The notes under the pieces are model-generated. The model saw only the letters and a program-made list of their open reading frames with translations. It was not told the origin of the DNA and made no database searches. From Acidobacteriota bacterium (lineage in GTDB: Bacteria; Acidobacteriota; Terriglobia; Bryobacterales; Bryobacteraceae), in contig JANXRE010000116.1 in assembly GCA_025353165.1 (NCBI GenBank), forward strand, positions 20,832 to 84,831: a stretch of DNA of 64,000 bases. Direction: 5' to 3'. Position numbers and translations under genes: made by a program. Of this stretch, positions 17,792 to 26,283 are shown one piece after another. The stretch's first letter is position 1, and each line of letters starts with the position of its first letter.

Positions 17792-18440
17792 TGCCAGGCC
17801 GTATTTTACTGGCCCCCCTCGGACCTGGCACGCCTTGTGGTGCCCCTCCTATTGGAAGTGGCGGCAACACCGCGCTTGCCCAGTTAACCAAAAACGCAGT
17901 ACGTGGAGGAGAGGCTGAGAAACTCGGCCGCACCTTAACCGGCTCTGCGCGAGAATTCGAAGAAGTGGGCAATTGGCGGAGACTTCAGCGTTTTGCCCTT
18001 CTTGGGATTTCCGGCACCTTGGCTCAGGTCCTGAGCTCGCTCTGTGAGCTGGAAGACTGCTGAAACTGCCCAATCTCCGAGGGCCCGAACCCTTGGATCA
18101 GTGGGGCCGACACGAGAGCCGATGGTGGCCGTAACGTAATTGAGTAAAAAGGGCGTGTTTGTGTTTCGGCTTCATTCTGGGGCGTGCGGTTCCAGCAGTC
18201 GGACCCGTCCAAGTCCGCCGGACTCGGCGGGTTGGGCAGCCCGTATGTCGACCAGGGCGGGCAATGGCTAGATGTATGGAAGCACGAAAAACTGAGCGCT
18301 TTCAGTTGGCGGCGGTGATGGATCGCAGGAGGGCGCCAAGAGCCAGTGAATATTGGCGACCAAATAGGGTCACATCAGCAACGGTTGTTTTTGGGAGAGC
18401 AGCGGCTTTTCAATCATCGCCGAACGGCCATCCAGATGCT
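17792..18440. other. Gene-poor stretch
   Basis: Several short frames occur on both strands without ribosome sites, motifs or recognisable composition. The stretch is probably decayed sequence between the oxidoreductase and the envelope-stress cassette. Confidence 0.45.
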
Positions 18441-18618
18441 TCACTATTTCGGTGACTCCTCCTGCGGGAGCGTCGGAGCTGTGATCGGCGCATGGATGTT
18501 CAGCACCTTCGGACAGCCGGGAGTAACGGGAGTAAATCCTTACAGCCCTGTAGTGGCTGTAGTTGGATCGGTTGTAGTTTTGGTGGCCTATCACGCCCTC
18601 TTCCGGCGCTCTGCTTAG
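18441..18618 (+). pseudogene. C-terminal fragment of a GlsB/YeaQ/YmgE-type membrane protein
   Basis: The frame ending at 18618 contains SVGAVIGAWMFSTFG and then VVAVVGSVVVLVAYHALFRR, the second and third helices of the small transglycosylase-associated YeaQ family. The first helix is not found in frame upstream, so the gene seems truncated or frameshifted. It precedes a cassette of other small envelope proteins. Confidence 0.45.
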
Positions 18619-18652
18619 GCCCGATTAAAGTACGAAACAAAGGACTATCAAA

Positions 18653-19048
18653 ATGGAACTAACAGCATCACCCAATCGTGGCGACAGGGCAACCGATACC
18701 GGCGCGACTCTTGTCGAACAGGCATCCAAAGCGGCGTCCCAGTTGAAGGAGAAGGTTTCCGATCTGGGGCAATCTGCCGTCAACAAGATTGACGGGAGTC
18801 GCGATTCAGCAGCCGGTGGGTTGGAAAGCGCGGCAACCGCTCTGCGTGGTAACGCCGAGAAAGTAACAGGCATTGCTCATTCAACCGCGGACAAGCTCAG
18901 GTCGACGGCCGACTACCTCCGGGGGCACGATGCGAAGGCAATGATGGCGGATGTTGGACAGCTCGTCCGAAGGAACCCGGGTCCTTCGTTGATTGCCGCC
19001 ACCGCGTTGGGATTCCTGATGGCGCGGGCGTTTCGCAGGAACGACTAG
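18653..19048 (+). CDS. ElaB/YqjD-like (DUF883-type) membrane-anchored protein
   Basis: 131 residues. A long amphipathic helical region with Ala, Lys, Glu and Ser repeats (QASKAASQLKEKV, ADKLRSTADYLRG) is followed by a C-terminal hydrophobic segment PSLIAATALGFLMARAFRR. This is the architecture of ElaB/YqjD proteins, which tether to the inner membrane by the C-terminus and can bind ribosomes in stationary phase in E. coli. Its stop overlaps the next GTG. Together with the next two genes it forms a compact cassette like yqjD-yqjE. Confidence 0.75.
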   Translation: MELTASPNRGDRATDTGATLVEQASKAASQLKEKVSDLGQSAVNKIDGSRDSAAGGLESAATALRGNAEKVTGIAHSTADKLRSTADYLRGHDAKAMMADVGQLVRRNPGPSLIAATALGFLMARAFRRND

Positions 19049-19401
19049 TGCCGGAAAGAGTGAACATGCCTGGCAGCGTTCGCTCGGTATCCGATGTCCT
19101 GCGGGACATTATCGGCAACGTTCAAGAGATCGTGCGGTCTGAGGTTCGCCTCGCCAAGGAGGAACTCCGCGAGGAGGCGCGCCAAGCAAAACCCGCAGGT
19201 CTGCTACTCGTGCTTGGCGCCCTCGCTGCGGCCTTTGCGATTCTCTTTTTGCTGCTGGCGATCGTCTATGCATTGTCAATCATTATTCCGAATTGGGCAG
19301 CAGGGTTGGTTGTGGCCATGAGCCTGGCAATCGTTGCCGGTGGAATGCTGAGCGCTGGGCGGAAGTGGCTTGGGCAGATCAACCTAAAACGTAAACTGTA
19401 A
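19048..19401 (+). CDS. YqjE/holin-like (Phage_holin_3_6) membrane protein
   Basis: 117 residues from GTG, overlapping the previous stop by one base; an ATG six codons later is an alternative. The N-terminal amphipathic helix (VQEIVRSEVRLAKEELREE) precedes two adjacent transmembrane helices at about residues 52-77 and 80-103. This is the pattern of the Phage_holin_3_6/YqjE family, encoded next to YqjD-type proteins. Despite the name, most chromosomal members are not lysis proteins. Confidence 0.78.
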   Translation: MPERVNMPGSVRSVSDVLRDIIGNVQEIVRSEVRLAKEELREEARQAKPAGLLLVLGALAAAFAILFLLLAIVYALSIIIPNWAAGLVVAMSLAIVAGGMLSAGRKWLGQINLKRKL

Positions 19402-19423
19402 ACAGTCTGAAGGAGAACGTGGA

Positions 19424-19873
19424 ATGGGTACAACAGCGCACCAAATAGCGTCCCACATTGAACGCACTCGCCATGAGTTAGGTTCGAACATCAATGAGCT
19501 GGAGCAGAAGGTCAAATCCGTCACGGACTGGAGGCGCCAATTTGAGGCCCACCCAATGACACTCCTTGGACTTGCCTTTGGTGGTGGAGTGCTTCTAGCC
19601 TCGATGTTCTCTGGCGGCAATGGTTCCCGCACAAAACGTCGAGTGAACGACTCTGATACGACCCACGGCGATCGGCGGAATAGCAGAGCGAGCGATGCGT
19701 GGGATGGGATCAAAGGCGCTCTCATTGGGGTAGCTGCCAGTCGTTTGATGGATTTCGTTGACGGAGTTCTACCCGGTTTTAAAGAGCACATGCCGGCTCA
19801 AGGCGGGCCTGCGAAGTCCGCGTCAAACCAGCGGGCCGGATTGTCCTCTGAACGATTGCCCGACCGAATGTGA
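19424..19873 (+). CDS. DUF3618-domain protein
   Basis: 149 residues. It starts MGTTAHQIASHIERTRHELG and continues SNINELEQKVKSVTDWR, the DUF3618 signature of an N-terminal coiled-coil ending with a Trp-Arg, followed by a short hydrophobic segment (MTLLGLAFGGGVLLASMF) and a polar tail. DUF3618 proteins are regularly encoded with YqjD/YqjE-type genes and the holin-like partner, which is the case here. AAGGAG lies upstream of the start. A role at the inner membrane under osmotic or stationary stress is an inference from the neighbours. Confidence 0.8.
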   Translation: MGTTAHQIASHIERTRHELGSNINELEQKVKSVTDWRRQFEAHPMTLLGLAFGGGVLLASMFSGGNGSRTKRRVNDSDTTHGDRRNSRASDAWDGIKGALIGVAASRLMDFVDGVLPGFKEHMPAQGGPAKSASNQRAGLSSERLPDRM

Positions 19874-19931
19874 AAAGGAGCCCTACCGTACATATCCGAG
19901 CCGAAACATTCGATAGATTCGTGGCGAACGG

Positions 19932-20201
19932 GTGGTCGGTTGCTGGGCCAGCGCCGTTGTCATCTTGCTCCTTGTTGTTGCATCAGGTTGCGCGACGAAG
20001 CCGAGTCCTGCTCGGGCGGACCAAAGCCCCCAACGACAGGCCGGACCGACAGTCGGTGCCAGTGGGTATTTTGCCGATACTCTCTTTCGTTCCAATCAGG
20101 TGCGTACTGACGGGAGTATTTCGGTGACTCCAAAAGCTGGGCGAAGCCTTTCGAATACCCTCATCCAGAATGATTGCCGTCGGCAGACAAGACGTACCTA
20201 G
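19932..20201 (+). CDS. Small putative lipoprotein
   Basis: 89 residues from GTG. A hydrophobic leader AVVILLLVVASGC ends in a lipobox-like VASGC, followed by a Pro/Gln-rich mature part without recognised domain. It follows the DUF3618 gene by 58 bases and may be the last gene of the same cassette. The C-terminal third has a basic, irregular composition, so the end may be shifted. Confidence 0.5.
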   Translation: MVGCWASAVVILLLVVASGCATKPSPARADQSPQRQAGPTVGASGYFADTLFRSNQVRTDGSISVTPKAGRSLSNTLIQNDCRRQTRRT

Positions 20202-20232
20202 GACAACTGGTTGCTGCCAGGACCGGGTTTAG

Positions 20233-20424
20233 CCAACCCGATTCAATTCCGGAAAACGGGTTACGGAAGTTGTCGCGGCGGCCCGGCAAGCTGCGGATAC
20301 GGTCCGCAAAGCCGCAGCGCATCTGCTGCTGTGGTTCTTTGTGGCTTTGTTGATCGGGGCGTTTTGCGCTAGCTATGCGGCAACCATCGGTGGTCGGCAG
20401 CGAGATCACGTTAAGGCGGTTTGA
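20233..20424 (+). pseudogene. 5'-truncated small membrane protein
   Basis: The frame ending at TGA 20422-20424 reads VTEVVAAARQAADTVRKAA then HLLLWFFVALLIGAFCASY and ends GGRQRDHVKAV, a clear amphipathic helix plus transmembrane helix. No ATG, GTG or TTG lies between the upstream in-frame stop and the membrane helix, so the start has been lost. The intact form is probably a larger membrane protein. Confidence 0.55.
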
Positions 20425-20729
20425 AACGGGAGGACGTTATCCGGTTTAATTCTCTCTATATTATATGCTTGGAATCCCAATTCCGATCATTATTCTGATC
20501 GCCCTATTGTTCGCTAAGGCGTCGCGGAGGCTGGAAGCTCCGTCGCCGTTGTTCCCAGTTCGGGCCGTCTGCTCGGGAGGGTGTCGCTTGGGTGGCCCGA
20601 ATGGATGCCATTCAGCGAATGACTCTGGATGCCGCGGCTGGCTGGGAGGTCGTGGCTTGCGCCGCGGTCGGCGCGTTAAAAAGACGTAGGCTCTGCCTAC
20701 AGTACCAATCTAAAACCCTGGAAAATAGA
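20425..20729. other. Short region with one doubtful small membrane frame
   Basis: A frame at 20465-20689 begins MLGIPIPIIILIALLFAK, hydrophobic at first, but then turns into irregular Gly/Arg sequence and has no ribosome site. It may be a remnant of a small membrane gene. No other gene is seen. Confidence 0.3.
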
Positions 20730-21197
20730 ATGACTACAACCAAACGAGACATCACAAGAGAAAAGCTGATCGAGGCACTGAACGAAGATTTGTCGCGCGA
20801 ATATCACGCGATCATATCCTACGTGAACTACTCACAGGTGCTCAAGGGAGCCGCTTACATGAACATCGCCGACGAGCTCGCCATTCACGCGGCCGAAGAG
20901 TTAGCGCATGCCCTACAGATTGCAAATCACGTCGACTATCTCGGGGGCATGCCGTCCGTTACCCCGAAGCCGGTAAAGACTTCGGAAAAAGCGGAGGACA
21001 TGCTGCGCTTCGATCTCGAGAGCGAGAAAATAACGATTGCCCACTACCGTCGTCGCGTGAAGCAGGCCGAGCATCTGAATGAATATGCGATTGCTGAAAG
21101 TCTGCGTACGATCCTGATGCAAGAGCAGGACCATCTAATCGCGCTGGCAACCGCGCTGGGCATCGACGCGCCCAATCCTGGGATCGCGGACGAATAG
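20730..21197 (+). CDS. Ferritin-like/bacterioferritin-related protein
   Basis: 155 residues from the ATG at 20730; the longer upstream frame lacks homology. The four-helix ferritin pattern is clear: DLSREYHAIISYVNYS with Glu24, AAEELAHALQIANHV with Glu57 and His60, a third helix with SEKITIAHYRRRV, and EQDHLIALATALG. These carry the paired Glu and His ligands of a di-iron site. Members store iron or detoxify peroxide. The protein resembles the short ferritin-like group rather than haem-binding Bfr, as no clear haem Met is identifiable. It stands alone. Confidence 0.85.
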   Translation: MTTTKRDITREKLIEALNEDLSREYHAIISYVNYSQVLKGAAYMNIADELAIHAAEELAHALQIANHVDYLGGMPSVTPKPVKTSEKAEDMLRFDLESEKITIAHYRRRVKQAEHLNEYAIAESLRTILMQEQDHLIALATALGIDAPNPGIADE

Positions 21198-21611
21198 AGC
21201 CCACTCGCATCGAAGGAAGGGCGCCCCAAGGCTGGACCCGAGGAAAACAAGGAACTGAGCGGAAGCTCGCTCCTTTGGTCTTAAATAAACAGGATCGTCG
21301 GCGCGATTACGACGGTCCCGAATCATTTGGTTGAACGCGTCGACTTTGGACGGATCGCCGTCCTGAGCGGGAGTAAGGCTTCGCATCGGAGCCTTTAATC
21401 CCGCGATGGACACTCGGCCGTCAGACAGATTGCGGGGATAGCCGATACCAATTCACTTGGCCGGAGGGCGGCCATCTCAGTGATGTGCGTTCCCTCGCAA
21501 CACACCTATCGCCGTAATGAGTCCGGGCTACTGAAGAGCCCCAGCGGCTCGTCAACGCACCGTCCAGCAGATCCTTGTCTCTCACCGGGGCGCAGTCTAA
21601 GAAGAACTGCC
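21198..21611. other. Gene-poor stretch
   Basis: A minus-strand frame 21135-21413 (MSIAGLKAPMRSLTPAQDGD at its start) has fair composition but overlaps the ferritin 3' end and matches nothing I recognise. No other candidate is seen. Confidence 0.35.
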
Positions 21612-21783
21612 CTACCACGCCGCAGGCAGGTCCCAGCCGGGGGTCCAGGCGACGCGGGATTTTGTGTTGTAGGCCTTGTTGGTTATGAAGCAGGCGATCT
21701 CGATGTCGGTGGGGAAGGACTTTTGCAGGGTCTTGATGAAGTAACGGCCGCGGCCCGCCGGTTCCGATCACGACGACGCGGAT
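21612..21783 (-). pseudogene. Rossmann-like N-terminal fragment, frameshifted
   Basis: Reads RVVVIGTGG, then after a one-base shift GRYFIKTLQKSFPTDIEIAC and a segment ending WTPGWDLPAAW before TAG. This looks like the first beta-alpha-beta unit of a dinucleotide-binding enzyme, possibly Gfo/Idh-like. The rest of the gene is absent. A 47-base palindromic repeat lies just upstream at 21817-21863. Confidence 0.35.
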
Positions 21784-21816
21784 GCAAAGTATACAGTCGA
21801 ATATCCAAATGCATGG

Positions 21817-21863
21817 GCGTCGCCAAGAGTGGCGACGCGGCACGCAGGAGTGCGTGCGCCACG
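21817..21863. repeat. 47-bp double-hairpin repeat, copy 2
   Basis: Matches 1616-1662 at 45 of 47 positions, in the same plus-strand orientation. It lies just beyond the 3' end of the HD-GYP gene, where such hairpins often lie, and may stabilise or terminate that transcript. Confidence 0.85.
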
Positions 21864-21876
21864 AGCCCGAAGCGGC

Positions 21877-22962
21877 TTACTTCTTCAGTTCGCGGATGAG
21901 ATTCGCCAGCGACGCGGGGATGCTGTCGCGCTCCAGGGAGGCCCCGGCGATCTCCGCGAATACGGATGTCAGATCCGGATCGCGCCAGCCTTTTTGAACT
22001 TCTTGCTCCATGGTGCGCAGGGCATCGGCGTGAGAGAGGGCGTGCTTGTAGGACCGGGCAGTCGTCAGCGCGTCGTAGATGTCCGCGGTCTGGAGGATGC
22101 GCGCCAACAGTGGAATCGCTTCGCCGCGCAGGCCGTCCGGGTATCCGGTTCCGTCCCAATGCTCATGATGGCTGCGAATGATCGGCAGTACGGGGGCCAG
22201 AGATTTCATGGGACGGCAGATCGCCTCTCCGCGCACGGTATGCGTGCGCATGATCTCCCATTCGTCCGCGGTCAACTTTCCCGGTTTGAAGAGGATGTCG
22301 TCACGAACCACGATCTTACCGATGTCGTGCAGATAACCGCCGCGGTAGAGGACGACCAGATCCGGACGCGTCAACCCGAGCGCGTTCCCAAGCGCCACGC
22401 TGTATGCCGAAAGCCGGGCGCAGTGGCCGCCCGTGTACTCGTCGCGGCTTTCGATGGCCTGGCCGAGCGCGAAGATAATCGCTTCGGCCTCGTCGAGGGA
22501 ATCGATGAGCGCCTTGTTCCGCAGCATGGCCCGGACGCGCGTGCGCACGATGGCGGGATGCAATGGTTTCGTCAGGAATTCGTCGGCGCCCGACTCAATC
22601 CCCGCGACCTCGTTCTCGATGCCCGGGACGCTGGTGACGATCAAAATGGGAACCAGCCGTGTTTCGCGGCGATGTTTCACCAGCCGGCAGAACTCCAGCC
22701 CGTTCATCTCCGGCATCACCAGCTCCGTGATGATCAGGTCGACGCGCTCGCGCTCCAGTATCGCGAGCGCTTCGGATGGACGTTTCGCCTCCAGGATGTG
22801 GTACGGCGCGGTCTTAAGAACCGCCCGCAGCAGGCGGCGATTGATGTCGGCGTTGTCCAGGAGCAGGACGGTGCGGCAGGACTCCTCCAGCAGGTCGTCC
22901 CATTCTGCCGGGACCACGCCAGCCGCGGATGTCTCGTCAATCTGAATCTGATGAGCCGGCAA
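21877..22962 (-). CDS. HD-GYP cyclic-di-GMP phosphodiesterase with receiver domain
   Basis: 361 residues. The receiver domain spans about 30-150: acidic residues in LLLDNAD, Thr110 and Lys132 are present, but the phosphoacceptor position is Glu80 (IITELVMPEMNG) instead of Asp. A Glu there often mimics phosphorylation. The HD-GYP domain is complete: HDIGK at 212-216, HHE at 265-267, and DGTGYP at 270-275. It should hydrolyse c-di-GMP, possibly without needing a partner kinase. It is divergently transcribed from der with 80 bp between. No histidine kinase is adjacent. A 47-bp hairpin repeat follows the gene. Confidence 0.92.
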   Translation of the reverse strand: MPAHQIQIDETSAAGVVPAEWDDLLEESCRTVLLLDNADINRRLLRAVLKTAPYHILEAKRPSEALAILERERVDLIITELVMPEMNGLEFCRLVKHRRETRLVPILIVTSVPGIENEVAGIESGADEFLTKPLHPAIVRTRVRAMLRNKALIDSLDEAEAIIFALGQAIESRDEYTGGHCARLSAYSVALGNALGLTRPDLVVLYRGGYLHDIGKIVVRDDILFKPGKLTADEWEIMRTHTVRGEAICRPMKSLAPVLPIIRSHHEHWDGTGYPDGLRGEAIPLLARILQTADIYDALTTARSYKHALSHADALRTMEQEVQKGWRDPDLTSVFAEIAGASLERDSIPASLANLIRELKK

Positions 22963-23042
22963 AGCTTCGATCGCCCTACTTCAAATATCGGCGGATTGGG
23001 CGGTGGTGTTTAGATCCCGGCCGCGAATGTTAGCGTAGGAAC

Positions 23043-24338
23043 ATGGCAGAACTCCCGGTCGTCGTCATCGTCGGACGGCCGAACGTCGGCAAATCGACAC
23101 TTTTCAACGCGATCACCGGCCAGCGGCGCGCGATTGTCGGCAACGAGCCGGGCATTACTCGCGACCGGCTGCACGGTGCCGCCGAATACGCCGGGCGCCG
23201 GTTCGAGCTGATCGATACCGGCGGCATCATCGTCGCCGACGATGAGATGATCCCCGCCCAAATCCTGAAGCAGGCGCGGGTGGCGCTGGCGCGCGCCGCG
23301 GAAATCGTCTTCCTCATCGACGGCCGGACCGAGATCACCGGCGCCGACCGCGATCTGGCCGCCATGCTGCGGAAACTGGGGAAGCCGGTCGCGGTGGCGG
23401 TCAACAAGATCGACCCGCAGTCGCGCGATCTAACCATCGACGAGTTTCGCTTGCTCGGGTTCGCGGATGTGTTCCCGGTTTCGGCCGAGCACCGGCTGGG
23501 GCTCAACGACCTGCTGGATCACGTCACCCGCGAGTTCCCGGAGGTCGAGGCGGAGCCCGAGGCCGAAGGAGACCAGCCGAAGACCATCTCGGTGGCGATC
23601 ATCGGGCGGCCCAACGTGGGAAAGTCCACGCTGCTGAACGCGCTGGTCGGATCCGAGCGGGCCATCGTGTCGCCGGTGGCGGGCACCACGCGCGACGCGA
23701 TTGACGAAACGGTGGAGGTGGACGGCAAGAAGTTCACGTTCGTCGATACGGCCGGCATTCGGCGGAAGGCCAAGACGCGCGAGATGGCGGAGAAGCTCAG
23801 CGTGGTGATGGCGCGGCGGAATATCCGCATGGCCAACGTGGTACTGCTGGTGCTGGATGCGTCGGAGGGCATCGTCGGCCTGGACGCGACCATCGCCGGA
23901 TATTCGCATGAAGAGGGCCGGTCGCTGGCGATCGTGGTGAACAAATGGGACGCGGCGGTGGACAAGAACCAGGCGCGGTTTCGGGAGAAGGTGCAGGACG
24001 CGCTGAAGTTCCTCGACTACGCCGCCATCGCTTTCGTTTCCGCTAAGCAGGGTCGCGGCATCCGGCCTCTGTTCGGTCTGATCCGGAAGGGTTTCGAAGC
24101 CGCGTCGCGACGGATCAGCACGGGCGAGCTGAACCGTTTTGTCGAGCGGATTCCCCACCACCAGAACGTCAAGATCTTCTATATGACTCAGGCGTCGGTG
24201 CGGCCGCCCGTTTTCGTGGTTTTCACGGACCGGGGCAGCCACCTGCACTTCTCGCAGGAACGGTTTATCGTCAATCAGTTGCGGAAGCGGTTCGGTTTCG
24301 AGGGCACGCCCATCGAACTCAAGACGCGGCGGCGATGA
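23043..24338 (+). CDS. der: Ribosome-biogenesis GTPase Der (EngA)
   Basis: 431 residues with two tandem G domains: GRPNVGKST at 11-19 and again from Gly188, with NKID and NKWD specificity motifs, and a C-terminal KH-like domain. Der is an essential GTPase acting in 50S assembly. Length and order match the family. The 3' end overlaps that of the convergent FAH-family gene by 20 bases. No frameshift or lesion is seen over nearly 1.3 kb, which contrasts with the surrounding broken genes. Confidence 0.98.
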   Translation: MAELPVVVIVGRPNVGKSTLFNAITGQRRAIVGNEPGITRDRLHGAAEYAGRRFELIDTGGIIVADDEMIPAQILKQARVALARAAEIVFLIDGRTEITGADRDLAAMLRKLGKPVAVAVNKIDPQSRDLTIDEFRLLGFADVFPVSAEHRLGLNDLLDHVTREFPEVEAEPEAEGDQPKTISVAIIGRPNVGKSTLLNALVGSERAIVSPVAGTTRDAIDETVEVDGKKFTFVDTAGIRRKAKTREMAEKLSVVMARRNIRMANVVLLVLDASEGIVGLDATIAGYSHEEGRSLAIVVNKWDAAVDKNQARFREKVQDALKFLDYAAIAFVSAKQGRGIRPLFGLIRKGFEAASRRISTGELNRFVERIPHHQNVKIFYMTQASVRPPVFVVFTDRGSHLHFSQERFIVNQLRKRFGFEGTPIELKTRRR

Positions 24339-25179
24339 CCGGATTGCGCAGTTCGCCGATCCCTTCCACGCGGATGACGACGTCGTCGCCGGCTTGGAGA
24401 TAGCGCGGCGGCTGGCGCGCAAAGCCGACGCCCGCCGGCGTGCCGGTGGAGACGATGTCGCCCGGTTCGAGTGTAAACACGCTGGACAGGAACGCGATCA
24501 GTTCCGGGATCTTGAAGATCAGCTCGCGGGTATTCGAGTTTTGGAGGGTCTCGCCGTTGATCTCGAGGCGGATGTCGAGCGCGTGCGGATCGGGGATCTC
24601 GTCCGACGAGACCAGGTACGGGCCCATGGGCGCGAACGTGTCGAAGGTCTTGCCCATCAGCCATTGCGAGGTGGCCATCTGGAAATCGCGGGCGCTGACG
24701 TCGTTCACGATGGTGTAGCCGAACACGTGATCGCGCCAGCGATCGGCGGGAATGTGGCGGCCGCCCTTGCCGATGACGAATGCGAACTCGGCTTCGTAGT
24801 CCGGCTGGGTGGAGTTCTTCGGCAGCACGATGGATTCGCCGGGTCCGATAACGCTCGACGAGAATTTGCTGAAGATGGTGGGGACCTTCGGGATCTCCAT
24901 CTTCGATTCGGCGGCGTGGTCGCGGTAGTTCAGGCCGACGCAGATGAACTTGGGCGGGCTGGGAATCGGCGCCAGAAGGTGCACCCCGGATAGCGGTTTG
25001 CCCGCTCCCTCCGGTACGGAACGAAGCCATTCCGTAATTCGCCTCACGGCTTCGCTGCCCAGCCGTACCAGAGAGATCAGGTCGGCAAATCCACCGGAGG
25101 AGAGACCGACCACACGGTCTCCGCGGAGAACACCCGCGGCGGCGCGGCCCGCGCCTTCGCGATAGGTAACGAATTTCAT
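24319..25179 (-). CDS. Fumarylacetoacetate hydrolase (FAH) family protein
   Basis: 286 residues. The FAH fold is evident from KFICVGLNYRDHAAE, the metal ligands in DYEAEFAFVIG (Glu-x-Glu), NDVSARDFQ, and GDIVSTGTPAGVG. Family members hydrolyse or decarboxylate acylpyruvates and related beta-diketo acids, and most work in catabolism of aromatic compounds or sugar acids. The substrate cannot be read from sequence. It is convergent with der. The LarA-like and YjhG-type genes that might supply sugar-acid substrates are far away at 61-64 kb. Confidence 0.93.
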   Translation of the reverse strand: MKFVTYREGAGRAAAGVLRGDRVVGLSSGGFADLISLVRLGSEAVRRITEWLRSVPEGAGKPLSGVHLLAPIPSPPKFICVGLNYRDHAAESKMEIPKVPTIFSKFSSSVIGPGESIVLPKNSTQPDYEAEFAFVIGKGGRHIPADRWRDHVFGYTIVNDVSARDFQMATSQWLMGKTFDTFAPMGPYLVSSDEIPDPHALDIRLEINGETLQNSNTRELIFKIPELIAFLSSVFTLEPGDIVSTGTPAGVGFARQPPRYLQAGDDVVIRVEGIGELRNPVIAAAS

Positions 25180-25227
25180 GGGTGCAAAGTCCTCAATGCA
25201 AAGGTAGCAGAGGACTATCCCCGAAAA

Positions 25228-25480
25228 CTAAGAACCCGTGCCAGAGAGCGGGACCGTTTGCGGGCTTGCTCCGCCGGTGCCGGTGATCGATAGCAAACTT
25301 CTCTGAAGCCCTGTGGCGTTGGGCGTGAACGTCACCATTACGTCGCAGGAGGCTCCGGCAGCGAGGCTCGTGCCGCAGGTGTGGGTCTGTGCGAACTGAG
25401 TGGAACTATGGATCCTCGTGATCTGCACCGCGACCGAGCCGACGTTCTTGAGGGTCACGGTTTGGTCGCCAGCTTCCTGG
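25228..25480 (-). pseudogene. C-terminal fragment of an Ig-like (choice-of-anchor D/HYDIN-type) surface protein
   Basis: The terminal 80 or so residues (QTVTLKNVGSVAVQITRI, CGTSLAAGASCDVMVTFTP, PQTVPLSGTGS) are one Ig-like module typical of repeated ASH/HYDIN domains in long exported proteins. Upstream the frame changes to unrelated composition, so only the last repeat survives. Confidence 0.6.
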
Positions 25481-25539
25481 CCTGGCGATGACCGGCATGG
25501 TGCTGAAGTTCTCCTATGCCTGGTCGGCCATACCTTGCG

Positions 25540-25735
25540 GACAGCACGGTTGCGATCTGGGAGTGGCACTTGGTTCAGGTTTTGGCGATGTTGTGCTCGG
25601 CGATGGAACAGGTCCTCGCCGTGGATGCTGCCCTGTAGTTGCCGAGGATGTTCTCCCTGCGGGATGTTGCGCATCAGGCTGACGGGGTGCCTTCGCGGTG
25701 GCAGCCGCCGCACAGTTTCGGGATTTCCGTGGTCG
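25540..25735 (-). pseudogene. Possible remnant of a multihaem cytochrome c
   Basis: In shifting frames the strand reads CGGCHREGTP (a CxxCH haem site), then SIHGEDLFHR, and CHSQIA. The SIHG motif next to CxxCH sites is familiar from multihaem cytochromes of respiratory and surface electron transfer. Several frameshifts and in-frame stops are present. The call is tentative, and the region overlaps an acyltransferase fragment on the other strand. Confidence 0.35.
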
Positions 25736-26192
25736 TCACGGAGTTCTGGCGCCGTTGGCACATTTCGTTCTTCAACTGGCTACGCGATTACCTCTGGTTT
25801 CTGCTCGGGGGGAATCGGCACGGTTCGCTGACCACCTACCGGAATCTGATGCTGGCCATACTGCTGGGCGGGTTGTGGCACGGCGCGAGCTGGAGCTTTG
25901 TCATCTGGGGCGGTTGGCAGCGGGCCTTGCTCTGGGTGGAACATGCGGCGGGCGTGAGTCCCGGACGCTACCGGCGCCGATGGCTCGCGCCGCTCCGGGT
26001 TCTGCTCACCTTCCTCTTGGTTTCAATCGGCTGGGTTTTCTTCCGCGCGAGGACTCTTGCGGACGTCACACAGGTGTGCAAGCAGATCATTCGTAAGGGC
26101 GGTGGGCTCCCGATCTGCCCGCCGTGGCCATGCTGCTCTTCGCGGCGAAGCCCTTGGCCGCGCATGCCACGGTTCCTTTCGTCTATTTTTAA
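25712..26192 (+). pseudogene. MBOAT (AlgI-like) O-acyltransferase fragment
   Basis: Starts within the family at VTEFWRRWHISFFNWLRDYL, continues with GGNRHG and LAILLGGLWHGASWSFVIWG containing the catalytic-type His, then a further membrane helix. After a one-base shift near 26105 it ends LPAVAMLLFAAKPLAAHA and FVYF, the usual C-terminus. The N-terminal half of the enzyme is missing. Intact members acylate exopolysaccharides such as alginate or cellulose. Confidence 0.75.
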
Positions 26193-26283
26193 TGTTGAAT
26201 TCACCGTGCAAAAATTGCGTCGTCTCGATAACGAGTACACTAAGGTGCTGCCGCTTCCTTCTTGACGAAATCAGGAGAGTTCC

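Noticed and set aside
23430..24422. Minus-strand frame opposite der
   Set aside because: Shadow of the GTPase gene, Arg/His-rich.
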